A stretch of 64,000 nucleotides of DNA from Erinaceus europaeus (lineage: Eukaryota; Chordata; Mammalia; Eulipotyphla; Erinaceidae). Made by a program: the position numbers and the translations under genes. The notes beneath the pieces were generated by a model, which ran no database searches, was not told the DNA's origin, and saw only the letters and a program-made list of their open reading frames with translations. The first letter of the stretch is position 1. Each line of letters starts with the position of its first letter. Of this stretch, positions 10,491-22,695 are shown piece after piece. The stretch spans positions 99,738,632-99,802,631 of the forward strand of contig NC_080170.1 in assembly GCF_950295315.1 (NCBI RefSeq). The letters are read 5' to 3'.

Positions 10491-12580
10491 TGTTATTATT
10501 TTAGTAAATGGAACAGAAAGCAAATTAAAAAATGAGTTGGAAGATAACAAAATGCTATGTTATTTTACAAGATTTCAATAACTGGGTTACATGCAGTGAG
10601 GTATATAAATTACACAGCCATTGAGGAGTGTCTTATAACATGAGACTAAAGTTATGGTAGAGGAAGAAGAATGAAACATACCCACAAAGTTCTCAATCCC
10701 TAGAAGTATTTTCAGGAGATGCAACTTTGAGCGAAAGGCCTTGTTAAGAAATGACCTTATTCAAGGATGTACTGGTGACATAATAAATTATTTATGACAG
10801 AAGTTCATGACTACTTGAATTTGTCATGTGGTGATTAAAATAAAAATGAATCAATAATGTTTAGAACTTTTATTTTCACTTGTACACATGTCAACATAAC
10901 AAAGGTACATAAACCAAAGGAATGTATGAAATGAAAGTTCCATTTAGGGCATGCTATATCAAGGGACCCCTTAGATGTTTAAGTGGAGGTGTAACATAGC
11001 AGGTGGTTATGTGCTTAAAGCTCATGGACTATATCAAAGCTGAAAATGTTAAATCAATATTTAGGTATTAAAGGCATGGCAGTTAATGACTTTATTTTTG
11101 AAGAGATGGAACAAAGAAAGAAACAGAAACACATTTTTTTTAAGAACTGATGTTGAAGAAAAGTTAGTGAATCGGAAAAAAAAAAAAACACAATGATGTA
11201 AAATACACATAAAAAAAGAATAATAGTTGTTTTCAGAAAGTGGAATTGGCCAAACCAGACAGAATATGTCTAGAAATGAGGTAATTTGAGATCTGAGAAA
11301 GGATTATTTAGTGCTCAATGACATGGTGTTCACTGGTGATTACATTAGAATGAATTCAGTAGAATGGTCAGGAAGCACTTGATGAAATTGATCAAAGAGA
11401 AAATACTGCTGAGAAATAACAAGAAACTACTGATAACTGATTCAAGAAGCTGTACTATGAAAGGGAGGAAACTAAGGTGAATATATTTTAAAAGAAAATA
11501 AAGAAATTAATAGATGGAAGACTCTACAGACTAAGTTGATGAAGGTAATTAATACACTAGTGAGGAGGGTAACTGATGGTGCAGAAGAGAGAAATCTCAG
11601 TATTAATAACTTGATAGATGAGACAGGATATAATCTGGAGTGTCTGTGGGAGGACTGACCTTTGGTAAAATAATGTGCTTTCTTAATTGTACAAATGATA
11701 GTAGTAGGAGAGGGAAATATAGAAATTTTGAGATAATCAAAAATACCTCATACAACAAAAAATATGAAATCAACTTTGAAGTTAAAAGTTCTGGGAAATG
11801 AACCACATTTTATAATGTAAGGCAAATACTAAATATGAAATTTTAATAGCATGGGGAATTAATGTCAGCTTAGGAAGGAGGATTTGTATGTCTGAAACAT
11901 AACACCAGAAGACCTTTGCTAAAACACTAATAGTAGTTAAATACAGGTACTGCTGTTATGAGTTTGAATTATTTCATATTTTATATGCTTGCATATTTTA
12001 TAGTAATAGAATATAGCTTGAAATGTAATATCTTTCCCACTTCACAAATCCCTGCATGTAAGTAGACTAATCCAAATAATAATTTCTTTAGAAATGTCTA
12101 GTGGAAGTCCAAGTAATAAATAAATAATGTATAATCAGGGACTTCTTTTAAAAATATTTAAGTTTTCTATGGAAAAACTCCATAGAAGAAAAACAGCTTG
12201 TGCCTAACTTTTTATAATACTATAATAGTCATGACATATTTTTGACCATAAGAATTAAGATAATTGTTAATCAGTATACAAACTAGTATCAACATACACT
12301 GTAGAACTAAATATATATCCCAAAACATTTAATTTCCCACAAGAATAAGTATAGAGGTGAAACTGAAGAAGGAACTTGATTTGTTTCAGATTCAGTTTTC
12401 TGTAATGTCAATTGTTTTTATATCCTGAAATATACCCTATTCTTATAGTTTTAAATTCAGAGAAGAGAGATCTTTAGACTTTGCTGATTTTTAATAAAAT
12501 ATACATCACAATATTGAACATGTTATTAAAATCTAATATTGTTAATTAATCTAATTGTTAATTAATCCTTTCTTAAATAA
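10491..12580. other. No gene seen; 2 kb of unique-looking AT-rich DNA
   Basis: This is one of the longest intervals without a recognised repeat. No frame is longer than 67 codons and I see no splice-bounded coding pattern. It would be a reasonable place to test for conserved non-coding sequence. Confidence 0.45.
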
Positions 12581-12581
12581 A

Positions 12582-12680
12582 AAAGAAAGAAAGAAAGAAA
12601 GAAAGAAAAAAATGCACACACACACCAGAATAGGACATGTATTATTTTAGTGTTTCACACACACACCAAAAAAAAAAAAA
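12582..12680 (+). repeat. (GAAA)n and CA-rich simple sequence
   Basis: GAAA repeats (12582-12608) are followed by two short CACACACA runs and an A-run. It may be the remains of one or two SINE tails. Confidence 0.75.
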
Positions 12681-12804
12681 AAAATCTAATATTCAATTAT
12701 AGTTAGAGATTTTCTTTTATTTTAAGCAATAAAAGAAAAGCAAAGTGGTGAATTTCTTTTCTAAAATCTATTCTATAATCTTTCAATATTTTTCCCCATT
12801 TGAC

Positions 12805-12905
12805 TAGGGGTTAATGGCTAAAAGTAAAGTTGTTGACACATAAGTACACCAATAACCCAAGAAACTTTTACCCCTTTCTTCTCTAGAATCCTTAAACATT
12901 TTAAT
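12805..12905 (-). mobile_element. L1 3' end, type B, remnant
   Basis: GGGGTTAATGGCTAAAAGTA and GTTGTTGACACATAAGTACA match the reversed type B 3' terminus. It then fades out. Confidence 0.6.
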
Positions 12906-14681
12906 ATAAGCTATGTCTTTGTTAGAGTCAGTGAAGTGTTTTGTTACTAGCTTTTAATAACAATCTCAAAACGTGCCAGTGAGCATGTGATATTCTGCTG
13001 AGGATTGTCTTGTCTCCTCACTAGATAAATAACATAATCTTAAAGGGAAAGAACTGCATGTTTTTCACAGGTGAATTCATAGAATGCAACATGGTGCCTT
13101 GAATATAACAGATGTTTAAGATACTTAATTAAGAAAATAACATAAGGCTGAGGGAGAAAGGTCATCATGAGACCGCATCACTTACAGGCTACAAGTCCCG
13201 TAGGCCCTACAGGCCTCAGATTCAAAACACACACACACCCTCAACACTTATTATATGTCAAAGGTAAGCAAAACTCTAGCCTCTCTTTCTTGGGATAGAT
13301 AGATATGACATAATATATAAAAAAAAGGAGAGAAAGAAGAGCATACATCCTCCAGAAAGTCCATACTCTCACAGAATGCTAGGTATTTAATAAATGTAGC
13401 ACTGCTTTTTATGACTATCATAGAACTTACTCTCCAAAACAGAATTGGAAATTCAAGAAGCAATCATCCTTATTGGCTATAATGTAGGGAGTTGAGAGGC
13501 CATCAGTCTTTAAAGTTATTTGTCAATTTAGAATATTTCACCTGAAGTTTTTAATTTAGATTTAAATTTAAATTTAGAATATTTCACCTGAAGTTTGTTT
13601 TAAAAATTAGAAATTAAAAAAAAATCTTCTATGCTACCTTAAAGGAGAATTATTTACAATCAGTTGAATGTGGCTGGATCCATTCATGTCTTCAAAGAAA
13701 TATTAAAACAATGACTAATATGTACGAGCATAATAGACTGCACCATTGTGAATACGTCAATAGAACAGCATATGTAAATATAATGGATATATCCAAAGCA
13801 GCAACTGGGTTATGTTCTGAATGATTTGTCTCACCTCATAGCAATAGCACTCCGTAAAATTACTCAGATCAAAAGAGAAATAGTGACTTAATCTAAGTGC
13901 TTATCAATTATCTTTTTTATGTCCTCAATACATAGTGTTGTAATTCAGGATGAAAAATAGGTGAATAAAACAATAAGAATTGAAATTGGAGTTCTCTTTG
14001 TGACTTTTACATGATAAATCACAAGCCTCCTGAATATTTTGAAAGTTCTTTTTAAAATCATGATTTTAGCATCATACTATAGTGAAGAGGAGTGAATAGT
14101 ATTCTAAATTACTATTTTCCCTTTATTATGATGTAAAAACATATTACTATGTCAACGTATTTTATTTACTAACATAGTATATATAAGTTGAAAATAGTTG
14201 TGGTCATAAAATATTTGAATCATTTGTTAGACCATTCATTCTGTATTATCAAATATTTTGCATAAGGCATAACACCCTAAAAGCCTTAGTAATTATTTTA
14301 TTGATTTACCTATATCTTGTTAAAAGCTTTCCCCATAACATAACCTGTGCAAAATTCTAGGGATGTATAGTTCATGAAGATTCTAGTGTGTGAGGGGAGA
14401 TAGCTATAGATAACATTACTGGAAATGAAAGAGGGAAACAACATTATTTTTCTTCTGTTACACAAATTCAAATAAAGAAATTGATGTGAGACACTACTGG
14501 TTTGACTGCTTTACTCAAGAAATGTATATAGTTATTACTGGTTTTTTTATTTCCCTAAGCATTATACTGGAGAAAAGCACGTTTTCTTAATTAGAAATTT
14601 ACACAAGTAACTTAGTCATCTGCAGTGTATGCTCTGTTAATCGTTGAAGGTTGGTGGTGGTTTTGGTTTAGTTGATGTAGC
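12906..14681. other. No gene seen
   Basis: Mostly unclassified AT-rich DNA. A short direct repeat (TTTAGAATATTTCACCTGAAG) appears at about 13528 and again at about 13573, a local duplication of about 45 bases. The stretch 13140-13235 has a SINE-like texture but I cannot assign it. Confidence 0.4.
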
Positions 14682-14797
14682 TTTTTTTTTTTATTTATTT
14701 AAGAAAGGAGACATTAACAAAACCGTAGGATATGAGGGGTACAACCCCCCACAATTCCCACCATCCGATCTCCATATCCCATCGCCTCCTTTTAAGG
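14682..14797 (-). mobile_element. L1 3' end, type A, short
   Basis: A T-run and TTTATTTAAG are followed by CATTAACAAAACCGTAGGAT, GAGGGGTACAA, CACAATTCCCACCATC and CTCCATATCCC. This is the reversed type A terminus, truncated after about 110 bases. Confidence 0.75.
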
Positions 14798-15335
14798 TTA
14801 TAACTTCACTCTTCTTCCTGACTGGTGGTGCTCTGTGTAAGTAGAATGGAAGAAATCATGTTTAGAATTGGTCAACAATGGTAGTGCTAAGTCTGCTTAC
14901 TTGCCTTCAAAAATTGAATAGAGGCTCTGTAGTTAGATTGCCTGAGTTTAAATCTATCACTCTCTTAAATCTATCCACTAACAGCTTCCTGAACTATGGG
15001 ACATCAGTTTTCTCTAAAGCACTTTTTCTTTCTTCAGCTGCAGTTTATTCTGAGATGAAATGAGTTAAAGTATGCAATGGTTTGTAACAGTATATATTAC
15101 ACTGTAGAAATTTAGAAAATGTCAGTTTATTATAGGAGCTACATTATAGGAAAAGCTATAGGGCAAAATGACAGGACTTGAGTCTTGAATCTTAAATCTT
15201 GTTCCATCGTGCTCTTTTTAAGCTAGACCCACCCATTTTAATACCATAAAGTTTATATCAACCTGAAATTTACTTACAAAACATGCTTATCCTATAAAGA
15301 TATTACAAGTATTTTACCACCCTAAAAGCTTAACT
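14798..15335. other. No gene seen
   Basis: No recognised repeat or gene. Confidence 0.4.
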
Positions 15336-15680
15336 TTGGACCAGCAAAATAACTCTGAAATGATTTTAATATATTTATTTATTTATAAAATGGAAATATT
15401 GACAAGAACATAGGATAAGAGGGATACATTTCCACACAATTCCCATCACCAGAACTCCATATTCCATCCCCTCCCTTGGAAGCTTTCCTATTCTTATAAG
15501 CTCTTCTGAATTATGTACTTGCTCCTTGTGTATGAAACCAAGGTTTAATCCCCACTAAAATGGAGGAAGTCTTGGTGTTCTAGCAGCTTTCTCTCTATCT
15601 GTTTTTATCTAAAAATACTGGCCAAGAGTGGTTAAGCCCCAGCAACAACAGAAAAGGTTATCTATTCATTAATTGACATA
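15336..15680 (+). mobile_element. Group E-like SINE split by an L1 3' end
   Basis: GGACCAGCAAAATAACTCTG at the left and GGTTTAATCCCCACT, GTCTTGGTGTTC, TTTCTCTCTATC at the right look like one worn SINE. The piece between (about 15371-15496) is a minus-strand type A L1 end. Confidence 0.45.
15371..15496 (-). mobile_element. L1 3' end, type A, nested
   Basis: TTATAAAATGGAAATATTGA, CATAGGATAAGAGGGATAC, CACAATTCCCATCACCAGA and CCCTCCCTTGGAAGC are the reversed type A terminus. Confidence 0.75.
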
Positions 15681-16099
15681 GTAATTATATATTTATTAGT
15701 TATGACTAAGATGAGATTTGTCTAGTCATTGATCTAGTGTGTGTTAGATACCAAATTTACCTAAACAAAGAGTTGCTTTATAGCATATCTTTATTATTGT
15801 TTAACTATCTTGACCAACTGTTAATACTTCCCTTTCATTTCTGATAGTATTTTATGTATTATTTTCTTCTTGGTTTATCTGCATTCCTTTGTTGACTATA
15901 CAACCAGATTAATCATTCATCTATTGTTGGATATATAAATTGTTTACAAATTATGTTGAAGCAAACATAGTCATGTACATGTCTTTTCAGATAAGTATTT
16001 TTGTATTGCCAGAGAGTAATTTTAAAAAATCAAGCCTCTTGTTTCCTGGAATTTGTGTGGTTTGTAGCATTTAACTCAGCTTGTCAATTAGAGATTTTA
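15681..16099. other. No gene seen
   Basis: No recognised element. AT-rich. Confidence 0.4.
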
Positions 16100-16346
16100 A
16101 AGGTTTGTTTATGAGAGGTCAAGAGAAGACAAACAGAACCAATATATCTCTCTGGTCCACTTCATTCTAGGGACCAAATGAGGGACTTCAAGCTTGAGAG
16201 ACTAACCCTCTTTTATCTCCCAAGACTGAGATTTCTTTTATTGGATTTATGTTTTAGAGAAAGTGTGTGTCTGGGCCAAGAATCAAACTAGGAACCTTGT
16301 TCTGGCAAGCCTTGTGTTCTGTAACAGTGCCACCTCTCCAGTTGCA
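16100..16346 (-). mobile_element. Two adjacent old group C/D-type SINEs
   Basis: Two reversed tRNA-like heads lie head to tail. The first (16100-16228) has ACCAAATGAGGGACTTCAAG and GAGAGACTAACCC. The second (16235-16346) has GAATCAAACTAGGAACCTTG and CAGTGCCACCTCTCCAG. Both are strongly diverged. Confidence 0.5.
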
Positions 16347-16780
16347 AGAAATTCCTTAATTTAGTTTCTTATATGAGGCTTTGAATTCTGAGCTCTTTTT
16401 TAAAATTATTATTATTATTACTAAAACATTCAGGCACTTTTCTGAACCTAAAATGAAGGTTCCATAGGTACAAATCCTTCAGTTTTATTATCACTTTATT
16501 GCCAAAGTCTAGAACAACACTGTAGTTATTGGGCACTTAACAGATATTTATAACATAATGTTGGATGGAAATTTAGAGTAATTTGGGGAGAAGAAACTGA
16601 CCACATTAAATCTATGACTCCAACTCTTCTAGGTCAGTGATATATATACCCAACACAAACACTGACACTAAGAAACTCTGCAATTATCATTCTCTTATAA
16701 TCTCCTATGACCTATACTTCTAACCCCCTGAAGTCTGTTGTCATTAGAAAATAAGATAAATGTTTATGAAAAATGTATGG
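16347..16780. other. No gene seen
   Basis: Contains a short (ATT)n at about 16407-16420. Otherwise nothing is recognised. Confidence 0.4.
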
Positions 16781-17062
16781 TTGCCAGGCCGCGGCACATC
16801 CAGTTAAGTGCATATAGCGCTAAGCACCAAGACCCACACAAGGATCCAGGTGAGAGCCCCCGGCTCCCTACCTTCAGTGGAGATTCTTCACAAGCTGTGA
16901 AGCAGGTCTGAAGGTGTCTAACTTTCTCTCTCACTTTCTATTTCCCCCCTTCCTTCTCAATTTTGCTCTGTACTATCCAATAAAAATATGGCCATCAGGA
17001 GCAGCATATTTGTAGTGCCAATACCCAGCCCCAGATATAACCATGAAGGCAAAAAAAAAAAG
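16781..17062 (+). mobile_element. Group A SINE with 3' extension
   Basis: GCGGCACATCCAGTTAAGTG, AAGGATCCAGGTGAGAGCCC, GAAGCAGGTCTGAAGGTGTC and ATCAGGAGCAGCATATTTGT precede an A-tail. Box B has decayed to GGTGAGAGCCC. Confidence 0.85.
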
Positions 17063-18547
17063 AAGGAAATATATAACAAATCACAATATACATGACGTTC
17101 TAGATAAATGGTGCAGAAATAAATTTTGAAGATTTTGGAGCAAGGATACTTCACTAAGGGATAAGGAAGAAAGCAGTTCACTTAATAAAAACTGGCCCCT
17201 GGAAATGGAAGAGAAAATATTTAAGTAAAAGAAAAGACGGTGCCTGGCAGAAATTCCAAATATAAAAAGCAGGATGAGCCAAAACACAGATTCAGGGTGG
17301 TTCATGGAGTGACAGAAAGAAATAGTGAGAGTAATTTGTTGAGGATTTAGGGTGAAATACAGCAATAAATCGACTTAGAATGATAAGAAAGTGCCAAGTG
17401 ATAACTTAAACCTTAGTGATAAGACTGGATAGTGGAATTAAAATGTACTTTCTGCAGAAATACCAGAGTAGTCCAAGGACATTTTCTTAGTGATGGTGAA
17501 TCATAGGAGCACTAGGTATTTGGCATGAAAATGATTCACCTAGTTGTAAGCACAATCCAATTAAGTTGCAGTCAATACCAAAGGAATCTTTGCTGTAAAA
17601 ATTTATATGAAATCATATCATCAACCTTAAGTGTAGTGAAAGTGGAAATCGCAGGTTCCTTTAACTATTGAAAAGTTATCTCACCTGAAACACATCATCA
17701 CTCTAAAATATAAAGAAGCACTGAAGAAACTAATCTGATAAATGGAATGTTTTTATATCTAGAGAACATGTTAATGTTTAAAAATCAAATGACAATAATT
17801 GGGAAATAATGAAAACTACATCCAAGCATATAGATATTAATCAACATAATGTATTATGTAGTTTTTAAATTCCAATAAAACCAAACACTCTCAATGTGCA
17901 TTATTAAAGAGGTGTTAACTTTGTAGAGAATTAAATCCACTTGATTCATGAATCACATACATTTATGTAATCAAAAACATATTTTTGGAGTATTGTACTG
18001 TCATTATCTTCTAAGGAAAATCCATTGAAACTGCAGGTCTGATTTCCCACTAAGTATTCTTACCTATCCCCCTTTTTTTTTACTAATACTCAGTAAAAAG
18101 TCTGACTATAAAGAAATCAATTTTTCTCTTTAAGTCTGCATAATTTATAACCAAGTAAAAACATTTAAAATAACACATCTCCATTCATCTCCTTAGTAAC
18201 AGGTCCCCATTACAATTCTGTTTTTATACATTTGCTATCAAATTCTATCAATACACAACCATATCTGATCAATAAAAATGCATGTTCATTTATACCAGCT
18301 AAGCTACAGTGCTATCTGTTTTACTGGGGATGTTACTGAAAGATCATACTGTTTGTTCCAGAAAGTTCCAACTGCTATTGTTGTTTGTTTTTTTTATAAT
18401 GCCATATTATTTCCCCTTGAACTTCTGTTAGCAGTGGTACATGAGTACCGCCATGTAGAATAGCTTAAAAGCAAATAATGGACTGTATCTGTATACATCA
18501 AATTTATGATAAGAGAATCATCTGTGCACTTTAGAAATATTGAGGTC
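17063..18547. other. No gene seen
   Basis: A 1.5-kb unique-looking interval. The minus frame 17081-17365 and the plus frame 18278-18463 have no domain and no codon-bias support. Confidence 0.4.
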
Positions 18548-18753
18548 TAGGGGTCAGGCAGTGGCGCACCTGTTTGAGTGTATACATTACAGTGCACAAG
18601 GACCCAGGATCAAGGCCCTGGTCCCCACCTGCAGGGGGGAAGCTTCACAAGTGGTGAAAAATGGCTGCAGGTGTCTCTCTGTCTCTTCTCCTCTCTATCT
18701 CCCACTACTCTCTTGATTTCTTTTGTCTCTAATAGTAAATAAATAAATAACTG
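18548..18753 (+). mobile_element. Group B SINE
   Basis: GGGGTCAGGCAGTGGCGCAC, TACAGTGCACAAGGACCCAG, CCCCACCTGCAGGGGGGAAG, a CT body and a TAAATAAATAAATAA tail. Box B has degraded to GGATCAAGGCCC. Confidence 0.88.
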
Positions 18754-19559
18754 TATTTGAAATTCCTACAAGAAAAGATCTAACTTTCCTTGGTAAGGAG
18801 AAATGAATAACAAAAGAAAAAGGAAAATATTGAAGTCTAAAAACAATTGATCCTTGATATTCTCAAAATATTGGTTAAAAGTGAGTTATTATTAATGAAG
18901 TCAAACCACTATCAAAACTGATTTCTTAAGACTTTTAGTCACAATATTAGTTCTGTATTAATGCAGCTCTTATATGTCTGACAAATCTATGGATTTTATA
19001 CTTACAAAAATATGTCTCACATGCAAAATAAAATTTAAATATGAAAGTCAGCAGCCCAGAAAATCCAAAATTCAGTTACTGGAAATTTTATTAGTTTTCC
19101 ACAACTCAATTTTCTACCATTCCATAAAATTATGTTACTGATAGTCATAAATGTCCATATGATACCAAATAAATGTACTCACAACTATGAGAAAAAGAAA
19201 AGAAAAGCTACATTCAATGGATGTCTTATTACAAATATTTTATAAAAATTTACTAAGTATATACAGTCACCTTAATAGGCACATTTTGTTATATTATGCA
19301 AAATTATGCCATATATTATGTGTTATGAAATAGTTATTTTTACTAAGTATTTTCAATTGATCTTGCTACAAGCACTGTGCCTCTAAGTACTGTTGGGTTG
19401 TTAAAAAAGTCAAGACACACATTTTAGCAAAGATACATACATATATATGTCATGACTTATAAGGCAACTCACTAGTTGTATGACTACAGAAAAATTGTAG
19501 CATTGCATTCAGCACTGCTTGTCTCTTAAGAGGAAAATCTGTTTCATGTTCTTTATGAT
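18754..19559. other. No gene seen
   Basis: AT-rich flank to the Vingi/L1 cluster, with no recognised repeat. Confidence 0.4.
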
Positions 19560-19604
19560 TTTTTTCTTTTTTTACTGAGGAGGTTAAACCTTTACAATGC
19601 AATC

Positions 19605-19614
19605 ATTGATGTAT
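19605..19614. repeat. Target-site duplication, left, of full-length Vingi
   Basis: ATTGATGTAT here is repeated exactly at 22709-22718. The pair encloses the inverted and direct halves together, so both halves came in as one insertion. Confidence 0.9.
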
Positions 19615-20389
19615 CACTGAACAGACGCCAGTTTGCTTTCCGAAAGTTCCATCTTAGTTTCTCCGAGCACAGAATCAGTGGGAGCTGGAGACCAATGTGG
19701 ATGATAGCTGGGCGGTGATGACTGTGCGGGAAGATCTTGAGAACTTGTCTCGTAGCAGGAAAGGCTTGGCCGTTGACTGTGCTAATCCAGCACAAGTCGG
19801 GTGACGAGTCTTTATTCCATCTAGCACTGTGAAAAGAGCCTGGCTGTTTGGGATCGTATAATAGGGAGAGGTCATTCGCTGAAGCCCAGTCGGCTAAGAC
19901 AGAGCCATCAGCATGAGTGGAGGAATATCCCCAGTCTTGGTGATGACTATTAAAGTCTCCAACGTAAACGGCTGGGTGATTCGGGCTAGGCAGGACCTCA
20001 TTATCCCATGAAGCACTGGGAGGCTTATATATGTTGACGAGCTGAATAGTTCCAATAGTAATGGAGTCGTAGAAGGTCGAAGAGGCCATATGGTAAATGT
20101 CCGCAAGATACAATTTAGCGTAGATGGCTCGGCCGTGTTTAGGATGGAGATTATAGCATATTAAATCGAATCCACTGATGGTGAATCGAGCAGCTTCATC
20201 GACTGCTATATGTGTTTCTTGTAGGCAGATAACATCTGCCTGATGCTGTATCGCCAATTGACCAATAAGAACGCATTTGGCAAAGGACAGCCCCTCAACA
20301 TTAAGTTGGAGGACTCGAAGAGCAGGACCAACAGCTTGAAAGCTGTCAGGAGCTGCTTGTTGCTGACTTTGAAAGTGACTGGGATCCAT
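19615..20389 (-). pseudogene. Vingi endonuclease domain, detached by inversion
   Basis: The frame opens at the ATG at 20389 and gives about 258 element residues before running into flank (the frame itself ends at 19592). It is an exonuclease/endonuclease/phosphatase-fold (APE-like) nuclease that nicks target DNA to start reverse transcription. Key residues visible: N30 in LQLNVEG, E58 in CLQETH, D145 and N147 in VGDFNSHH, D198 in SPDLCW and H225 in SHHRP. The last motif is normally S-D-H, so residue 224 (H for D) may be a damaging change. There is no stop or frameshift in the domain. The start is the same ATG used by both short Vingi copies, about 90 bases from the element's 5' end. The protein can no longer be made joined to its RT, which lies on the opposite strand. 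Confidence 0.92.
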
Positions 20390-20478
20390 GTGGATTCAGT
20401 CGGCTAGGAAGGATCGTCAGTTTCCCCAATGAATGGGTACTCACGGGATGCACCACAGGAAGGTCGATCCAATGCATC
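20390..20478 (-). promoter_or_regulatory. Vingi 5' UTR, likely internal promoter region
   Basis: About 89 bases between the element's 5' terminus (20478) and the ATG. The same block heads both short Vingi copies, so it is the part kept under selection for transcription or mobilisation. An internal promoter is inferred by analogy with other non-LTR elements. I recognise no specific promoter motif. Confidence 0.6.
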
Positions 20479-22695
20479 TGTTCAGTGATCTTACCAACAA
20501 ATCTATTCCTGTAATTCCAATTAACTTTATCCCCTCTGAAGAGTCCTACAGGCGCTTCCACCAAGCCATCTTCAAAGCAGCTTCCCAAGCTATTCCTCGT
20601 GGGAGACGTGCTAACTATACGCCTTGTCTTGATGCTGAATGCGAGCAACTACTAAAGCAGTATGATGAGTCTGGCGACCCAGATGTGGCCAACCATCTCA
20701 TTGCCTCCCTGGATGCAGGACGCCAAGCCTGCTGGCAACAACTTACGGAAAGTCTGAACTTCACCCACTCAAGTAGGAAGGCTTGGAAGCTTCTTCATAG
20801 TCTGGGTGCCGGTAGCCAACCCTCTCCCGTCTCCCATCCTCCCGTATCTCCAAACTCAGTGGCCAGTCACCTAACTCAAGTTGGACGTGCTAACATCAAC
20901 CCAGTCTGGAAAAGAGAAATTTCCCATGAGTGATCATCCCACTTCCGTTTATCTTGTCCATTTCCAAAACTCTCTCCCTTTACACTGTGTGAACTGGAAG
21001 ACGATTTGAAGAGGGTTAAACCGTGAACGGCTGCTGGCTATGATAACATCACCCCAGAACTCATTCTTAACTTGGGCCCCGTGGCAAAGAAGTGGCTCAC
21101 TACATTCCTGTCCCACATCTTGGAATCTGAATCTATGCCCAAAATTTGGCGTCATGCGAAGATAATAGCAGTTTTGAAACCAAAGAAAGACCCAACACTG
21201 GCCGCCAGCTATAGAACAATTTCTCTCCTCTCCGTGTGTTACAAACTCCTTGAGAGGCTGTTTCTGTCACGTATTTCTCCTCTTAGAGAGAAATTCCTAT
21301 CACCCGCCCAAGCTGGTTTCCGCCCAGGAAGATCTACCTGCGAACAAGCCCTGGCCCTCTCAACTTACATTGAAAATGGATTCCAGAAGAATTTAAAGAC
21401 GGGTACTGTCCCTGTTGATCTCACAGCAGCCTATGACATGGTATGGCACCAAGGTCTCCTAGTCAAGATCTCAAGATGCCTGTGTCCATGGGTGTCCAAT
21501 ACTATATCGTTTCTTCTCCAAAACAGAAGATTCCGGGTGCATCTGGGTGACAAGTCTAGCAGATGGAGACTTGTCTTAAGTGGCCTCCCCCAGGGCTCTG
21601 TTCTGGCTCCTACGCTATTTAATATTTACATCAATGACCTTCCAGAAACTTCTTCAAGGAAGTTCATCTACGCCGATGACATCTGCTGTGCAACTCAGGC
21701 ATTCAAGTTTGACATCCTCGAGGAAACACTCACAAAAGACATTGTCTCTGATATCTGATTACTGTAAAAAATAGCAACTAATCCCTAGCACTGCAAAAAC
21801 GGTATCATCTGTTTTCCATCTACACTATGCCTCGGCCTCACGTGAGCTTAATGTGCAGCTTGACGATACGAGAATCCGGCATGAAGCCCAGCCAGTCTAT
21901 CTTGGCATTACTCTCGATCGCACCCTGTCATTTCACGAACATCTCATAAAAACTGCAGCAAAGGTGGGCGCGAGGAATAACATCATTGCAAGACTGGCCA
22001 GCTCCTCATGGGGCGCGAGCGCTTCCACACTACAATCATCATCTCTGGCATTATGCTATTCCACTGCAGAATACTGTGCCCCAGTATGGTTCCGTATCCC
22101 CCATGTCCACTTGGTCGATTGCAAATTATACTCCTCCATGAGGATAATTTCTGGAACCATCCATTCCACCCCGGTTCCATGGCTGCCAGTTCTTAGCAAC
22201 ATCGCCCCGCCAGATATTCGTCGGGATGCAGCATCATCTAAGTTCATTTCCCACATCTACGCTCGACCGGACCTGCCAATATACGCGTATATCTTCGCCC
22301 ACCCTGTCCAACGCTTGACGTCTCATCATCCAATCTGGTCTCCTACGCCTACACTAAACTTCTCTGTTCCAGACTCTTGGAAACAGAGTTGGCAGTCAGC
22401 TGAGGTAAAGAACAAACACCTCTTCACAGACCCCTGCAAGCGTCAAGCCAGCTTTGACCTAGCACGTTATGATTGGGCCCTCCTCAATCGCTATCGAACA
22501 GGCCTTGGCCGGTGCGCTGCTATGTTCCATCACTGGGGAGCCAGAGATGACCCAAACTGCCCCTGCGGCTACAGACAGACTATGACCCACATAGTCAACG
22601 ACTGCCACCTCTCCAGATTCAAAGGAGGTCTCGAAACTTTACATCAGGCTCAACCTGACGCTGTTGACTGGCTATGGAAGAAGGGCAAACGCTAG
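20478..22695 (+). pseudogene. Vingi linker, reverse transcriptase and C-terminal zinc-finger region, broken
   Basis: Three open blocks belong to one former frame: to 20933, 21072-21758 and 21853-22695. The RT block has SYRTISLL, AGFRPGRST, DLTAAYD (motif A), GLPQGSVLAP (motif B) and FIYADDI (motif C, catalytic D-D). It copies element RNA into DNA at the nicked target. The last block has the thumb-like region (LGITLDRTLSFHEHL) and a C-terminal CPCG...H...C motif near residues 236-251 of that block, probably nucleic-acid binding. No RNase H follows, as expected for Vingi. Defects: TGA at 20931 (a former Trp codon), TGA at 21024, a one-step frameshift within about 21741-21752 and TAG at 21772 (a former Trp codon). 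The final stop TAG is at 22693-22695 and merges directly into the GAA tail. Confidence 0.93.

Noticed and set aside
19592..22695. Two divergent host genes, one nuclease and one reverse transcriptase
   Set aside because: The enclosing target duplication, the GAA tail and the short derivatives show a single inverted retrotransposon.
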